Source: Flavivirga jejuensis (GTDB lineage Bacteria; Bacteroidota; Bacteroidia; Flavobacteriales; Flavobacteriaceae). From it: a DNA stretch of 64,000 nucleotides. Where the stretch lies: positions 186,001 to 250,000 of the forward strand of contig NZ_JAUOEL010000001.1 of the NCBI RefSeq assembly GCF_030540765.1, given 5' to 3'. Under the pieces are notes generated by a model that saw only the letters and a list, made by a program, of their open reading frames with translations, did no database searches and was not told where the DNA came from. The position numbers and the translations under genes are program-made. Shown here one piece after another: positions 32,731 through 43,744 of this stretch; the stretch's first letter is position 1; the number at the start of each line of letters is the position of its first letter.

Positions 32731-33285
32731 ATGAATCAATTTGTTTATAAACGTGCTGAAACAAAAGAAGAGTTACAGCAAATCTTAAATCTACAGGATG
32801 TTAATGCTAAACCATCATTATCTAATGAAACTCTTAAAACCGAAGGATTTGTTTCTGTAAAACACAGTTTTGATGTTTTAAAGCGCATGAATGATGCCTG
32901 TCCGCATGTTATAGTTACACATAAGGGAAACGTTATTGGCTATGCCTTATGCATGCTTAATGCGTTTAGAAATGATGTGCCTGCACTCATACCAATGTTC
33001 GATTATATGGATCGTATTATTGCATCTAAAAACTTATCGAACCTTCATTATTTAATTATGGGACAGATCTGTATAGATAAAGAGTATCGTAGGCAAGGGA
33101 TTTTTAAAAAGCTGTACTATTTCTTTAAGGATGAACTAGAGTCGGATTTTGATGCTGTAATTACAGAAGTTAACTCTAAGAATACTCGCTCTTCTGAAGC
33201 GCATCGAGCCGTAGGGTTTAATCTTTTAGATGCCCATACTGAGGCTGGTGAAGATTGGGAGTTGATTATTTGGAAATGGCTCTAA
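32731..33285 (+). CDS. GNAT-family N-acetyltransferase
   Basis: The 184-residue protein has the acetyl-CoA pyrophosphate loop in 'GQICIDKEYRRQGIFKKLYYFFKDEL' (motif A, R-R-Q-G-I-F) and the strand 'VIGYALCMLNAFR' before it. The C-terminal VNSKNTRSSEAHRAVGFNLL is motif B. The substrate is unknown. It begins 11 bp after umuD and may ride on that transcript. Confidence 0.88.
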   Translation: MNQFVYKRAETKEELQQILNLQDVNAKPSLSNETLKTEGFVSVKHSFDVLKRMNDACPHVIVTHKGNVIGYALCMLNAFRNDVPALIPMFDYMDRIIASKNLSNLHYLIMGQICIDKEYRRQGIFKKLYYFFKDELESDFDAVITEVNSKNTRSSEAHRAVGFNLLDAHTEAGEDWELIIWKWL

Positions 33286-33447
33286 CACCTTTTCTCTTTT
33301 GAAATAACCTTAATAAAATGCTCTTTTTGCTTTCTGTTTCAATAGAAATAAACCGTAAGCTTAGTCAAGATTTTATGTTTTGTATAAAAAAATGAGGGCA
33401 GGCTATTTGTTTTGCAGTAATTTCAAACAAGAAATAAATGGTATAAA

Positions 33448-33475
33448 AAAACGCAAAGCATATGCTTCGCGTTTT
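33448..33475 (-). terminator. Terminator after atpD-atpC
   Basis: A palindrome around GCATATGC (AAAACGCAAAGCA / TGCTTCGCGTTTT, one internal mismatch) lies 24 bp past the atpC stop, with a T run on the minus strand. Confidence 0.75.
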
Positions 33476-33498
33476 AAATATATTTTATAAAAAGAAAT

Positions 33499-33777
33499 TT
33501 AGTCTGCTAAAACAATAATTTTATTGTCTTTCATTTCTATAGTTCCAGAACTTATTGATAATAAAGTGATGCCTTTATCTCCTTTAGTGAATTTGTCTTG
33601 AACAGTTTCATCTAATTCAATATTTCCTGAGATTTTCACAACACCTTCTTTTAATAGAGATATAATAGGTGCGTGATTATTTAACATTTCGAAATCTCCA
33701 TTAACTCCAGGAACGGCAACACTAGTTACTTCTCCACTAAATAAGGTTGCTTCAGGTGATACAATTTCTAAATACAT
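33499..33777 (-). CDS. atpC: ATP synthase F1 epsilon subunit
   Basis: The 92-residue protein starts MYLEIVSPEATLFSGEVTSVAVPGVNGDFEMLNNHAPIISLL, the beta-sandwich N-terminal domain of AtpC. It lacks the C-terminal two-helix hairpin that inhibits rotation in E. coli, the normal short form in Bacteroidota. It lies 72 bp after atpD on the same strand, separated by an unusual CAGTTTGCAGT-type repeat stretch. Confidence 0.95.
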   Translation of the reverse strand: MYLEIVSPEATLFSGEVTSVAVPGVNGDFEMLNNHAPIISLLKEGVVKISGNIELDETVQDKFTKGDKGITLLSISSGTIEMKDNKIIVLAD

Positions 33778-33783
33778 AGTTTT

Positions 33784-33843
33784 CAGTTTGCAGTCGCAGT
33801 TTGCAGTTTGCAGTCACTGAAGACTGAATACTGTTTACTGCCA
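33784..33843. repeat. CAGTTTGCAGT-type tandem repeat between atpD and atpC
   Basis: CAGTTTGCAGT units are repeated imperfectly (CAGTTTGCAGTCGCAGTTTG, then CAGTTTGCAGTCACTGAAG and related words), filling nearly the whole atpD-atpC gap. The composition differs from the AT-rich surroundings. It would be transcribed and may affect translation of atpC. Confidence 0.8.
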
Positions 33844-33849
33844 ACTATT

Positions 33850-35361
<1,512 letters not shown>

Positions 35362-35418
35362 TTATATGTTTAATATTATGCGATTTAATTGTGTGAAAAC
35401 AGTTTTAGTTTTCGCGTG

Positions 35419-35426
35419 CAAAGATA
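35419..35426 (-). promoter_or_regulatory. -7 box of the atpD-atpC operon
   Basis: TATCTTTG on the minus strand, 60 bp before the atpD ATG, matches TAnnTTTG. A -33 TTG is not clear. Confidence 0.55.
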
Positions 35427-35478
35427 TATTTTTTAATTTAAAATAAAAGTTGTTTTAGGAGCTTTTTTACAATAAAAA

Positions 35479-35501
35479 AACACCTTCTGCCAGAAGGTGT
35501 T
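35479..35501 (-). terminator. Terminator after the SGNH lipoprotein gene
   Basis: AACACCTTCT, a GCC loop and AGAAGGTGTT form a perfect 10-bp stem with seven A residues on the plus-strand left side, that is, a T tract on the minus strand. It lies 25 bp after the lipoprotein stop and separates that transcript from atpD. Confidence 0.85.
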
Positions 35502-35525
35502 ATGTAACGATATTTTATTTTAAAA

Positions 35526-37022
35526 TTATTGTAATGTAGGCGAGTAATTTGTTAGGTAATCATTTGCCTTGGCAATATTCCCCGATTCAATAAAGTTTGA
35601 CCCAAAAGCAGCGTCAATAGCTTCTAAAAATTTGTTTGCCATAAGTGCATAACCTCTGGCTGTTAAATGTATACCATCTAAACCTATAGCACCTCCAGTA
35701 ACTAGATCTGCATTGAGATTAAAACCATCAAAATCGATACCTGTGCTAGCAGCTTCACTAAGAATAGCATTGAGATCTACGAGTGCAATAGCATCATTGG
35801 TGTTTGCTATAGCTGCTATCGCTGTATTATAAGAATCTGTTGCTTCTTTAATTTCTTCTTGTTCTTCTGGAGTTAATACCCATTTGTCTGCCAATGGAAC
35901 AGCAACACCATTAACTCCGAGAGCTCCCTCTGTTCCTATGAATGCCGATGAAGGTAGCACAAATAAATCTTCAGCAGTCGCTTGTCTCATGCTTACTAAA
36001 TCTTCGTTTAATCCTGTTAAGTCTGTTAAGCTTTCATCCAGAATTACAACAGCATTATTTTCTGAAGCTTCAAAGGTTATTGTTCTTTTTGCAATTTCAA
36101 TATCCGCTAATTCTTGAGTTAAAGGTGTGTTTGCAACTAGAAAAGCAAATGCTCCTTGGATACCAGCATTATAAGCACCATATGCAGCAGCACTGTTTAA
36201 AAATTCTGCTGTTGCTGCGTCTAAAGGAATAGGGTTATGAGGCACTGTTGTAAAATGTGGTAAATCTGTAATATAAGGAACATTAGTTACGACTCCTTTA
36301 GCACCGCCTGAAGTTAATCCAGTAATAAGCGCATCAAGTGCATCATTAAAAGTAGCACTATCTGTAATTGGATTAGAACCATCTCCTCCAGATGTTGCAT
36401 ATCCTAGTACATCATTACCTCCAACCTCAGATAGAGTGAAAAATGTTGGATTCTGTGCTATGGCATCAGCTAAAACTGTAGCCGTTGGAGCAGATGCAAT
36501 ACGAGCGTAATATGGATTTAAACTTGCATAGCCTGGTGTTATTAAATGCCAGCTTTTAGCACCAGGAATACCAAAATTATTAAAATCGCTACCAATACTT
36601 ATACCAGCTTCAGTTGTAATGGAAGGAACAGGAGCTCCTAGCTCTGTTAAAAAGGCATCTAGCGATTGTGGTCCAGGAATGTCACTATTAAATGTTAATC
36701 TGTAACCACTTACTACACTGCCAGCTACTAGAATACCTCCTGTATTATCACTCATTAAAGGTTGTGTAAAAGCACCACCTCCAACTTTTGAAAATTCTTT
36801 TGATAAAATATTTGGGAATGAATTTTCTTGTGACGCTATAAATAAACCACCATCTGTAAAACCTGATGTGAATGAAGCACCTAAGGCTACATAGTTTGAA
36901 AAATCTGCGGAACCTGCTGTTAATTCTGGTAAAATGACTTCCTCTGGTAAAATGTTATCATCTTCATCGCAAGCAAAAAATCCTAGAATAAGGACAAAAA
37001 GGTATATATATTTAATATTCAT
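35526..37022 (-). CDS. SGNH/GDSL-hydrolase lipoprotein
   Basis: The 498-residue protein has a lipoprotein signal (MNIKYIYLFVLILGFFAC, Cys18) and an acidic spacer. Block I is NYVALGASFTSGFTDGG (catalytic Ser in GASF rather than GDSL), block III is SEVGGNDVLGYA and block V is DGIHLTARGYALMAN (Asp/His). It is thus a surface or periplasmic SGNH esterase or lipase of the GDSL superfamily. It follows the TonB receptor by 11 bp, so the receptor and hydrolase likely handle the same ester or lipid substrate. The exact substrate is unknown. Confidence 0.88.
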   Translation of the reverse strand: MNIKYIYLFVLILGFFACDEDDNILPEEVILPELTAGSADFSNYVALGASFTSGFTDGGLFIASQENSFPNILSKEFSKVGGGAFTQPLMSDNTGGILVAGSVVSGYRLTFNSDIPGPQSLDAFLTELGAPVPSITTEAGISIGSDFNNFGIPGAKSWHLITPGYASLNPYYARIASAPTATVLADAIAQNPTFFTLSEVGGNDVLGYATSGGDGSNPITDSATFNDALDALITGLTSGGAKGVVTNVPYITDLPHFTTVPHNPIPLDAATAEFLNSAAAYGAYNAGIQGAFAFLVANTPLTQELADIEIAKRTITFEASENNAVVILDESLTDLTGLNEDLVSMRQATAEDLFVLPSSAFIGTEGALGVNGVAVPLADKWVLTPEEQEEIKEATDSYNTAIAAIANTNDAIALVDLNAILSEAASTGIDFDGFNLNADLVTGGAIGLDGIHLTARGYALMANKFLEAIDAAFGSNFIESGNIAKANDYLTNYSPTLQ

Positions 37023-37033
37023 AATGATCTTTT

Positions 37034-39874
37034 TTATAAGTTATTAATAATCCATGAAAGGTAAAACTGCGAACCTATAAAGCCAGTACCTACAGCTGTA
37101 AAATATTCATCACCTAAAAGATTAGAGGCACCCGCTTTAAATGTAGATTTTAAAGATGGTACACGTAAATTTATTTGTGCATCTACAACATGGTAAGCAG
37201 GAACTTCTGCTGTAGCAAAAGAGGCTTCCCAAACATAATTATCACTCCACCTCCAAGCAACGTTGAATCCAAAGTTTTTAAATAAATCAGTATTACCAAA
37301 GGAGGCTTTTACTTTGTGTTCTGGTGTATTAAAATTTGTTTGGAAGTCTGGATTAGCATCACGATCAAAATCTAATTTAGCATAGGTGTAATTCATACCT
37401 AAATCATAGTTGTTAAATATTTTAGTAGTTACAGCTAAAGCTGCTCCATAAGAATTAACGTCTGCTGTCGTATTTGTGTAAGCTCTATATGCTTGAAAAT
37501 CGCTATTAGCTAAAGCAATTATAGATAAAGGTGTTTGTGTTCCATTTACAGGAGTTGTCTGAGTGAATTCCACATCTCCATAATATGGATTAACAACATC
37601 TATTGTCGTAATAAAATCTTGATATTGATTTAAATAAGCACTAAAATCAATAATAACCTTATCTAGTTTTCCACGGTAACCAACTTCAAAAGAACTCACT
37701 TGTTCTGGTTTTACTATGCCAGGGTTTGCTATTGTTAAATCTGCGGGATTTTGCGAAGCAGCAAATGCTGCTACCGATGTTCTTGTAAATGAGTTATTAT
37801 AGGCTCCAGTACCATCATAATCAAAGCTAGTACCAATAATACTTTGTCCAATGGTTGAAATATTGTCTCCGCTAACAGTTCTTAAGTCTCTTTGAGGGTT
37901 GTCTGGTGCACTACCTAACAGGATGATACTCCCTACATTAAAACCAATGTATAAAGCTTGCGTATCGGGATTTCTAAAACCTGTTTGAAAAGAGGCTCTT
38001 AAATTATGGTTATTGTCATCGCCTAAGTTATAACCAACCGATAATCTTGGAGAGAAAAAGGCATCGAAGAGTTCCGATTTGTCGTAACGTATAGACGCTG
38101 TTAGTTTTAAACGTTCATCTTCTAAGAATTTCTTTTGAATTTGTGTATAGAGACCAACTTCGGAATATGGAATTTCTTCTAATTTATCTGTATAGATTGA
38201 ACCAAATGAATTTAAAACGTATTTTCTGTATGACCCACCAACTTGAATTTCGGCAAAATCGGTTAGGTGACTGAAGTTATAATTAGCATCGGAATGGTAG
38301 ATTTTAGATTCATCTCTAAATTTACTGCCAGTTAATACATCTGGATCGTTTATTACTGTATTGAAAGCATTTTGAAATTCGGGGGTCCCAGGTTCATATC
38401 TTCCTGTATCTGCTATTTGTCTTGCATTAGCATGTGCTTCGTTAGCATTTAATCCAGCCAATGTGCCTTCTATAAAAGCACCAGTATATTCGCCAAACCA
38501 AACATCGTCTGCTTTCCATTGTCTGTTTATATTTACACCTGTAAATACCATATCGTAAGAGTCCCCTGCGTTGTCTGCCGTAACATAACCTCTTAAGAAA
38601 AAGTTATCGTTTTTTATTTCTAACTTATGTTGTTGTAAAAAGAAATTCTTTATAGAATATCTATTGGAACCTTGATATACAGTAGATCCAGAACCTATTT
38701 TACCTACATATTGAATTTCAAAATCGTTTTCCCACGGTCTAAAATATAAGCCCCAATCTGTTTTTATACTTTTAGCATCATAATCTGTTAAATCTGCTTC
38801 GTCGTATCCTGTTCTACTTACATTTACAGATGGTACTAAATTAGCTAAAGCAGGGTTAGGTAACCGTCCTAGTTCTGCTAACCTATCTGCAACAGTTTTG
38901 ATATTAATTGTAGCAATATCACCATATACGTTTACACCATCATAATCTATATCGTTTTCTCTGGTGCTATTACTTTCTACAAAAGTAGTATTTCGATCTT
39001 TCCCTCTTGTATCGTTAGCGACCCAATCGGTTCCTTGTAAATAACTGAAATTAACTTTTGCTGCAAATTTTTCGCTGAATTTGTGAGCAACACGAATACC
39101 ATAATCTTTATAATCATTATCTCCTGCGGCTTCTTGAGATGTAATACCTTGTTTGTAGTAAGCACTAATCCCAGTATGATCAAAAGCACTTTTGCTTCGC
39201 ATGAATAGTACGCCATTAAATGCATTAGCCCCATAAAGAGCAGATGCAGCTCCAGGTAAAAGTTCTACGCTTTGTACATCTGTTTCTATCATTCCTAATA
39301 AATTTCCTAAAGGAAAGTTAAGTGCAGGTGCCGCATTGTCCATACCGTCTACCAATTGCATAAAACGTGTATTTGCAAATGTTGCGAACCCTCTGGTATT
39401 AATAGATTTAAAGGTTAAACTATTCGTATTAATATCAACTCCTTTTAGGTTTTCTAATCCATCGTAAAAGTCTGAGGAAGCTGTGTTTTTAATTTGTTTT
39501 AACCCAAAACGCTCTACGGTAACTGGTGATTCAAATATGCGTTCTGGCGTTCTTGATGCAGAAATTACAACTTCATCTAATGATGTTCCTTCAATAAGGA
39601 TAAAACTTAAGGTTTGATTGTTTGACGTTACTTCTTTGGTAACGGTTTCAAAGCCTACACTGCTCGCTTGAATGCTAAACGGAGGGTTTTGGTCAATAGT
39701 AAGAGAGAAATTACCATCAAAATCTGTTACGGTACCTGTTGATGATCCAACAACGATAAGATTAGCTCCAGGAATGGGCTGGCTATTATCGTCAACAACA
39801 GAGCCAGAAATAGTTGTTTGAGAGTAGGAAAAACCACAAAACAACAGCAGTAAAATTGATAAGATTGTCTTCAT
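37034..39874 (-). CDS. TonB-dependent receptor with carboxypeptidase-regulatory domain
   Basis: The 946-residue protein has a signal peptide (MKTILSILLLLFCGFSYSQ) and a CarboxypepD-regulatory-like domain (TTISGSVVDDNSQPIPGANLIVVGSSTGTVTDFDG). The plug follows (EVVISASRTPERIFESPVTVERFG, then NTRGFATFANTRFMQLVDGMDNA and LLPGAASALYGANAFNGVLFM), then a long beta-barrel ending FYLSWIINNL. No SusD partner follows; instead a GDSL lipoprotein starts 11 bp after its stop. The pair may import a lipid or ester-linked nutrient. The ligand is not predictable from sequence alone. Confidence 0.92.
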   Translation of the reverse strand: MKTILSILLLLFCGFSYSQTTISGSVVDDNSQPIPGANLIVVGSSTGTVTDFDGNFSLTIDQNPPFSIQASSVGFETVTKEVTSNNQTLSFILIEGTSLDEVVISASRTPERIFESPVTVERFGLKQIKNTASSDFYDGLENLKGVDINTNSLTFKSINTRGFATFANTRFMQLVDGMDNAAPALNFPLGNLLGMIETDVQSVELLPGAASALYGANAFNGVLFMRSKSAFDHTGISAYYKQGITSQEAAGDNDYKDYGIRVAHKFSEKFAAKVNFSYLQGTDWVANDTRGKDRNTTFVESNSTRENDIDYDGVNVYGDIATINIKTVADRLAELGRLPNPALANLVPSVNVSRTGYDEADLTDYDAKSIKTDWGLYFRPWENDFEIQYVGKIGSGSTVYQGSNRYSIKNFFLQQHKLEIKNDNFFLRGYVTADNAGDSYDMVFTGVNINRQWKADDVWFGEYTGAFIEGTLAGLNANEAHANARQIADTGRYEPGTPEFQNAFNTVINDPDVLTGSKFRDESKIYHSDANYNFSHLTDFAEIQVGGSYRKYVLNSFGSIYTDKLEEIPYSEVGLYTQIQKKFLEDERLKLTASIRYDKSELFDAFFSPRLSVGYNLGDDNNHNLRASFQTGFRNPDTQALYIGFNVGSIILLGSAPDNPQRDLRTVSGDNISTIGQSIIGTSFDYDGTGAYNNSFTRTSVAAFAASQNPADLTIANPGIVKPEQVSSFEVGYRGKLDKVIIDFSAYLNQYQDFITTIDVVNPYYGDVEFTQTTPVNGTQTPLSIIALANSDFQAYRAYTNTTADVNSYGAALAVTTKIFNNYDLGMNYTYAKLDFDRDANPDFQTNFNTPEHKVKASFGNTDLFKNFGFNVAWRWSDNYVWEASFATAEVPAYHVVDAQINLRVPSLKSTFKAGASNLLGDEYFTAVGTGFIGSQFYLSWIINNL

Positions 39875-40029
39875 TTAGTAAGAATTAGTTTATATTTTGA
39901 ATAAGCAATATAAAGATATTAAATGTCACTTTAGTATAAAAATATAAAAAAATTATGCACGCATAGTATTTTTTAACAAAAAACCATGTGTAAAAATGAT
40001 TAATATGTAAAAAAAATGAAGATTTATTG

Positions 40030-40070
40030 AATATTATCATTATACCTTCAAAAGGTATAATGATAATATT
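40030..40070. terminator. Perfect 19-bp hairpin downstream of glmS
   Basis: AATATTATCATTATACCTT (40030-40048) pairs perfectly with 40052-40070 around a 3-nt CAA loop, 9 bp past the glmS stop. It lacks a long U tract and is AT-rich, so it may act as a terminator or as an mRNA 3'-end stabiliser. Confidence 0.7.
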
Positions 40071-40079
40071 AAGTTAAGA

Positions 40080-41927
40080 TTATTCTACTGTAACAGATTT
40101 TGCCAGATTTCTTGGCTGATCTACATTTTTACCTAACATCACAGCTATATGATAAGATAATAATTGAAGTGGAATGGTAGTTAATAAAGGAGAAAGTGAT
40201 TCGAGTGTTTCTGGGACTTCAATAACATGGTCTGCCAGTTCTTTGACTTGTACATCGCCTTCGGTAACAATACCAATAATTTTTCCTTTACGAGATTTTA
40301 TTTCTTGAATATTACTAACTACTTTTTCGTAGTGCCCTTTTTTTGTAGCAATAACTACAATAGGCATATTTTCATCAATTAAAGCAATAGGACCGTGCTT
40401 CATTTCGGCAGCAGGATATCCTTCGGCATGTATATAGGAAATTTCTTTTAATTTTAAAGCGCCTTCAAGTGCTACAGGGAAGTTGTAACCTCTTCCTAAG
40501 TACAAGAAATTACTGGTATCTTTATAGGTTTCAGATATCTTTTGTATATGTTTATCAGATTTTAAAGCTTCTTCTACTTTTTTAGGAATCATTTCTAATT
40601 CTAATAAGTGATGACGGAAATCTGAACTGCTAATAGTTCCTTTTGCTCTAGCTAATCGCAGTGCTATTAAGGTTAAAACCGTAATTTGAGTTGTAAAAGC
40701 TTTTGTTGAAGCAACACCAATTTCTGGGCCAGCATGGGTATAAGCTCCAGCGTGAGTTTCTCGGGCAATAGATGAGCCTACTACATTACAAACACCAAAA
40801 ACAAATGCCCCTTTAGACTTTGCTAATTTAATGGCTGCTAATGTGTCTGCAGTTTCTCCAGATTGAGAAATAGCAATAAGGACATCTTTTTCTGTAATAA
40901 TCGGGTTACGATATCTAAACTCAGAAGCATATTCAACTTCAACTGGCACTCTTGCTAAATCTTCAAATATATATTCTGCTACTAAACCAGCATGCCATGA
41001 AGTACCACAGGCTACAATTATAATACGATCTGCATTTAAGAACTTTTTCATGTTATCTTCAATGCCTGCCATTTTTATAATAGCTTCATGTCTAAGGAGT
41101 CTACCTCTATAAGTATCGGTAATCGCTTTAGGTTGTTCATGAATTTCTTTCAACATAAAATGATCGAAACCACCTTTTTCTATTTGCTCTAAATTTATTT
41201 GAAGTTTTTGAATGTAAGGATCTACTAAAGAATCGTCTTTAATTTTTCTAATTTTTATGCCTTTATGAAATCTAATAATGGCCATTTCTTCATCTTCTAA
41301 ATAAATGGCATTTTTAGTATATTCTAAAAAAGGAGAGGCATCGCTAGCAATAAAAAATTCGTCTTCACCAACACCGATAGCTAATGGACTTCCTAAGCGT
41401 GCAATAACAATTTCTTCTGGTTTGTTTTTATCGAAAACAGCAATAGCATATGCGCCTACTACTTGATTTAATGCAATTTGTACAGCTTTACCAAGTTTTA
41501 CGTTTTCTTGTTTTTTTACATCTTCAATCAAATTGATTAATACTTCTGTATCTGTATCTGATTTGAAAGTGTAACCTCTTGAGATTAATTCTTTTTTAAG
41601 GGATTCATAATTTTCAATAATTCCATTATGAATAATAACTAATTCTCCAGAATTTGAAATATGAGGATGAGAATTCACATCGTTAGGAACACCATGTGTT
41701 GCCCATCGTGTATGTCCGATACCAACACTTCCATATTTAGTGATTTCTTTTTCAGAACGTGTTTCTAAATCTGCTACTTTTCCTTTGGTTTTAGAAACTT
41801 TAAGATCTTTTCCATCAAATAATGCTATTCCAGCACTATCGTAACCTCTATATTCTAAACGTTTAAGGCCTTCAACTATAATTGGATAAGCTTCTCTGGG
41901 GCCTATATATCCTACAATTCCACACAT
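40080..41927 (-). CDS. glmS: Glutamine-fructose-6-phosphate aminotransferase (isomerising)
   Basis: The 615-residue protein starts MCGIVGYIG (catalytic Cys2 after Met removal) and continues with the glutaminase motifs HTRWATHGVPN and SDTDTEVLINLIED. Two SIS domains follow (CGTSWHAGLVAEY, SQSGETADTLAAI; STKAFTTQ), with the C-terminus DQPRNLAKSVTVE. It makes glucosamine-6-phosphate for peptidoglycan and LPS. It is third in a minus-strand run after the glycogen-synthase-like and DUF4270 genes, with a 132-bp gap that contains a near-consensus -7 element. No glmS ribozyme-like sequence was recognised. Confidence 0.98.
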   Translation of the reverse strand: MCGIVGYIGPREAYPIIVEGLKRLEYRGYDSAGIALFDGKDLKVSKTKGKVADLETRSEKEITKYGSVGIGHTRWATHGVPNDVNSHPHISNSGELVIIHNGIIENYESLKKELISRGYTFKSDTDTEVLINLIEDVKKQENVKLGKAVQIALNQVVGAYAIAVFDKNKPEEIVIARLGSPLAIGVGEDEFFIASDASPFLEYTKNAIYLEDEEMAIIRFHKGIKIRKIKDDSLVDPYIQKLQINLEQIEKGGFDHFMLKEIHEQPKAITDTYRGRLLRHEAIIKMAGIEDNMKKFLNADRIIIVACGTSWHAGLVAEYIFEDLARVPVEVEYASEFRYRNPIITEKDVLIAISQSGETADTLAAIKLAKSKGAFVFGVCNVVGSSIARETHAGAYTHAGPEIGVASTKAFTTQITVLTLIALRLARAKGTISSSDFRHHLLELEMIPKKVEEALKSDKHIQKISETYKDTSNFLYLGRGYNFPVALEGALKLKEISYIHAEGYPAAEMKHGPIALIDENMPIVVIATKKGHYEKVVSNIQEIKSRKGKIIGIVTEGDVQVKELADHVIEVPETLESLSPLLTTIPLQLLSYHIAVMLGKNVDQPRNLAKSVTVE

Positions 41928-42059
41928 AAATAAAAAATTTGTTTGGTTTAATTTTTAGCTTTGGCAAATATGAAAATAAATTTCGAATAATAATTATTTA
42001 CTACACAAAGACAGTGATTTATACGATGAAATTCATTTTAAATCTTAGAGAAGAATATA

Positions 42060-43718
42060 TTAATTGTTTTCGGGCTCTGTATAAAACACTTCTAATTTCA
42101 TTTTTCTTTTTTTTCTTTCTTCGTCGTTTTCATCAGATATATTTGTTCCGTGTAAAACAGTTCCTCTAGGTGTAAATATTGCTGCTTGTGGTATAGCAGT
42201 AACAGCATCTTCACTTTCTAATATTAGCGCATTACTTGTAACATTAACATTAGTTGATAATACTAAACCTATTTTTGTATTAGTAGAATCTTTTAGTAAA
42301 ATATTATTTAAGTGTTCTGTAATACGTATTTTATATTGTTTTAGATCAGAATCACGTTTACCTAAGTGAATCACTTTAGAATTCAAGGGGTCATTGTCAT
42401 TCTCGAAAGGATCAATGCCGTAATCAATAATAGGTATATTGTTTTTAACGTCGTAAGCATAAATTCTATCATTTTCATGATAATCGTCGTCAGAAGAAGT
42501 CGATAATAATTCATCTTCGTAAATAACTAATTGTGCTTCGTTAATGAGTCTCTTTAATATAAAGTTTCCTGTAGTGGCATCTTTTATATGGTTGCCATCA
42601 TCATCAGAAAGTCTAAATTCATTTATAAAATCCTCCAGAGCAATATCGTTTTTACCAAATAAATCTACAACAGCCATTGAACCTTCTGTCCCTTTTAAAT
42701 AGAGTGTTTCATCCCCTAAATCAGAGTCTCCGTCTTCTAATGATATATAATCATTTATAAAGGTATTAAGTCTGATGCCATCAAAATAAAGAGAGTACTC
42801 GTCTTGGATTCTGGCATTTTCTTCTCCTTTTGAATAATGTATAGTAATGTTGGCAGCAGTAGAGTCAAGATTTAATAAAATCATATTTCCTTCTCCACTA
42901 GCAGCTTCAACTTTAAAATAGAGCCCTCTAAAATAATCATAAAAATTATTAATATTACTTAATTCAGATAGCCCTTCAAGATCTATAATGGCAGATTTCC
43001 AAAAAGCGTTATCAAGAGGAGCTCTAAAAGCAGGAACACTTCTTGTTGTAACCGCATCGTCTCCTTCTCCAACGGTTGTTATAACTGCAGCAGCACTAGG
43101 AACAAATGTAGTATCCTTTATTATAGCACCGACATGGGCATCAAAATTTATAATGCTGTTTTCAGTAAGAGCAAAATTATTGGTAGTATTACTATTGCTG
43201 GCGTTTGAAAAATAATTTTGAGGACTATCAGCATCATTTGGATTAAAACTGCTTAAAAAATAATTATTGCGATATATCGTTAATTTAATTGCTTTAGTAG
43301 CATCTCCATATAAAGAATCCTGAATAGTATATGTCGTGTTACCTTCATCATCAAAATCAATAGGTCTACTAAAATAAGGGATGCTTAAAATAACGGAATC
43401 AATAACAGGGTTTTCACCAAAATCAGGGCTTAGAGACGTCGGAGTTACTTGAGCCACTATACTAGCAGTGGTTTGTCCAAACGCTGGATCATTAAAAGAA
43501 CCAAGTAAATTAGCTTCTAAATCATTAATTTTCAGAGAATCAAGTTTTTTATTATATGCAATTAAAGGGATACTCAGAGATTTTGTTTCAAAGTTTGAAT
43601 TTTCTTTTCCTAAAACATCACTTTCTATAATGTTAAAATCTTTATCACATGCGATAAAAGATGAAGTTACTAATAGAAAAAGTATAAAAAATTTAAAGGC
43701 TTTAATCGAATTTTTCAT
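42060..43718 (-). CDS. DUF4270 lipoprotein
   Basis: The 552-residue protein has a lipoprotein signal (FILFLLVTSSFIAC, Cys24). The mature start DKDFNIIESDVLGKENSNFETKSLSIPLIAYNKKLDSLKINDLEANLLGSFNDPAFGQTTASI matches DUF4270, a Bacteroidota-specific outer-surface lipoprotein family. The C-terminus is basic (EERKKRKMKLEVFYTEPENN). The function is unknown. It lies 26 bp downstream of the glycogen-synthase-like gene and 132 bp upstream of glmS, a neighbourhood I believe is common in flavobacteria. Confidence 0.88.
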   Translation of the reverse strand: MKNSIKAFKFFILFLLVTSSFIACDKDFNIIESDVLGKENSNFETKSLSIPLIAYNKKLDSLKINDLEANLLGSFNDPAFGQTTASIVAQVTPTSLSPDFGENPVIDSVILSIPYFSRPIDFDDEGNTTYTIQDSLYGDATKAIKLTIYRNNYFLSSFNPNDADSPQNYFSNASNSNTTNNFALTENSIINFDAHVGAIIKDTTFVPSAAAVITTVGEGDDAVTTRSVPAFRAPLDNAFWKSAIIDLEGLSELSNINNFYDYFRGLYFKVEAASGEGNMILLNLDSTAANITIHYSKGEENARIQDEYSLYFDGIRLNTFINDYISLEDGDSDLGDETLYLKGTEGSMAVVDLFGKNDIALEDFINEFRLSDDDGNHIKDATTGNFILKRLINEAQLVIYEDELLSTSSDDDYHENDRIYAYDVKNNIPIIDYGIDPFENDNDPLNSKVIHLGKRDSDLKQYKIRITEHLNNILLKDSTNTKIGLVLSTNVNVTSNALILESEDAVTAIPQAAIFTPRGTVLHGTNISDENDEERKKRKMKLEVFYTEPENN

Positions 43719-43744
43719 ATATGATTGTAATGAATATAAGGTTG

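Noticed and set aside
40080-42059. glmS ribozyme or other RNA control of glmS
   Set aside because: No leader of sufficient length with the ribozyme core; the 132-bp upstream gap looks like an ordinary promoter region.
41939-42169. 76-codon plus-strand ORF between glmS and the DUF4270 gene
   Set aside because: Phe/Ile-rich low-complexity translation overlapping the DUF4270 C-terminus on the other strand; not convincing.
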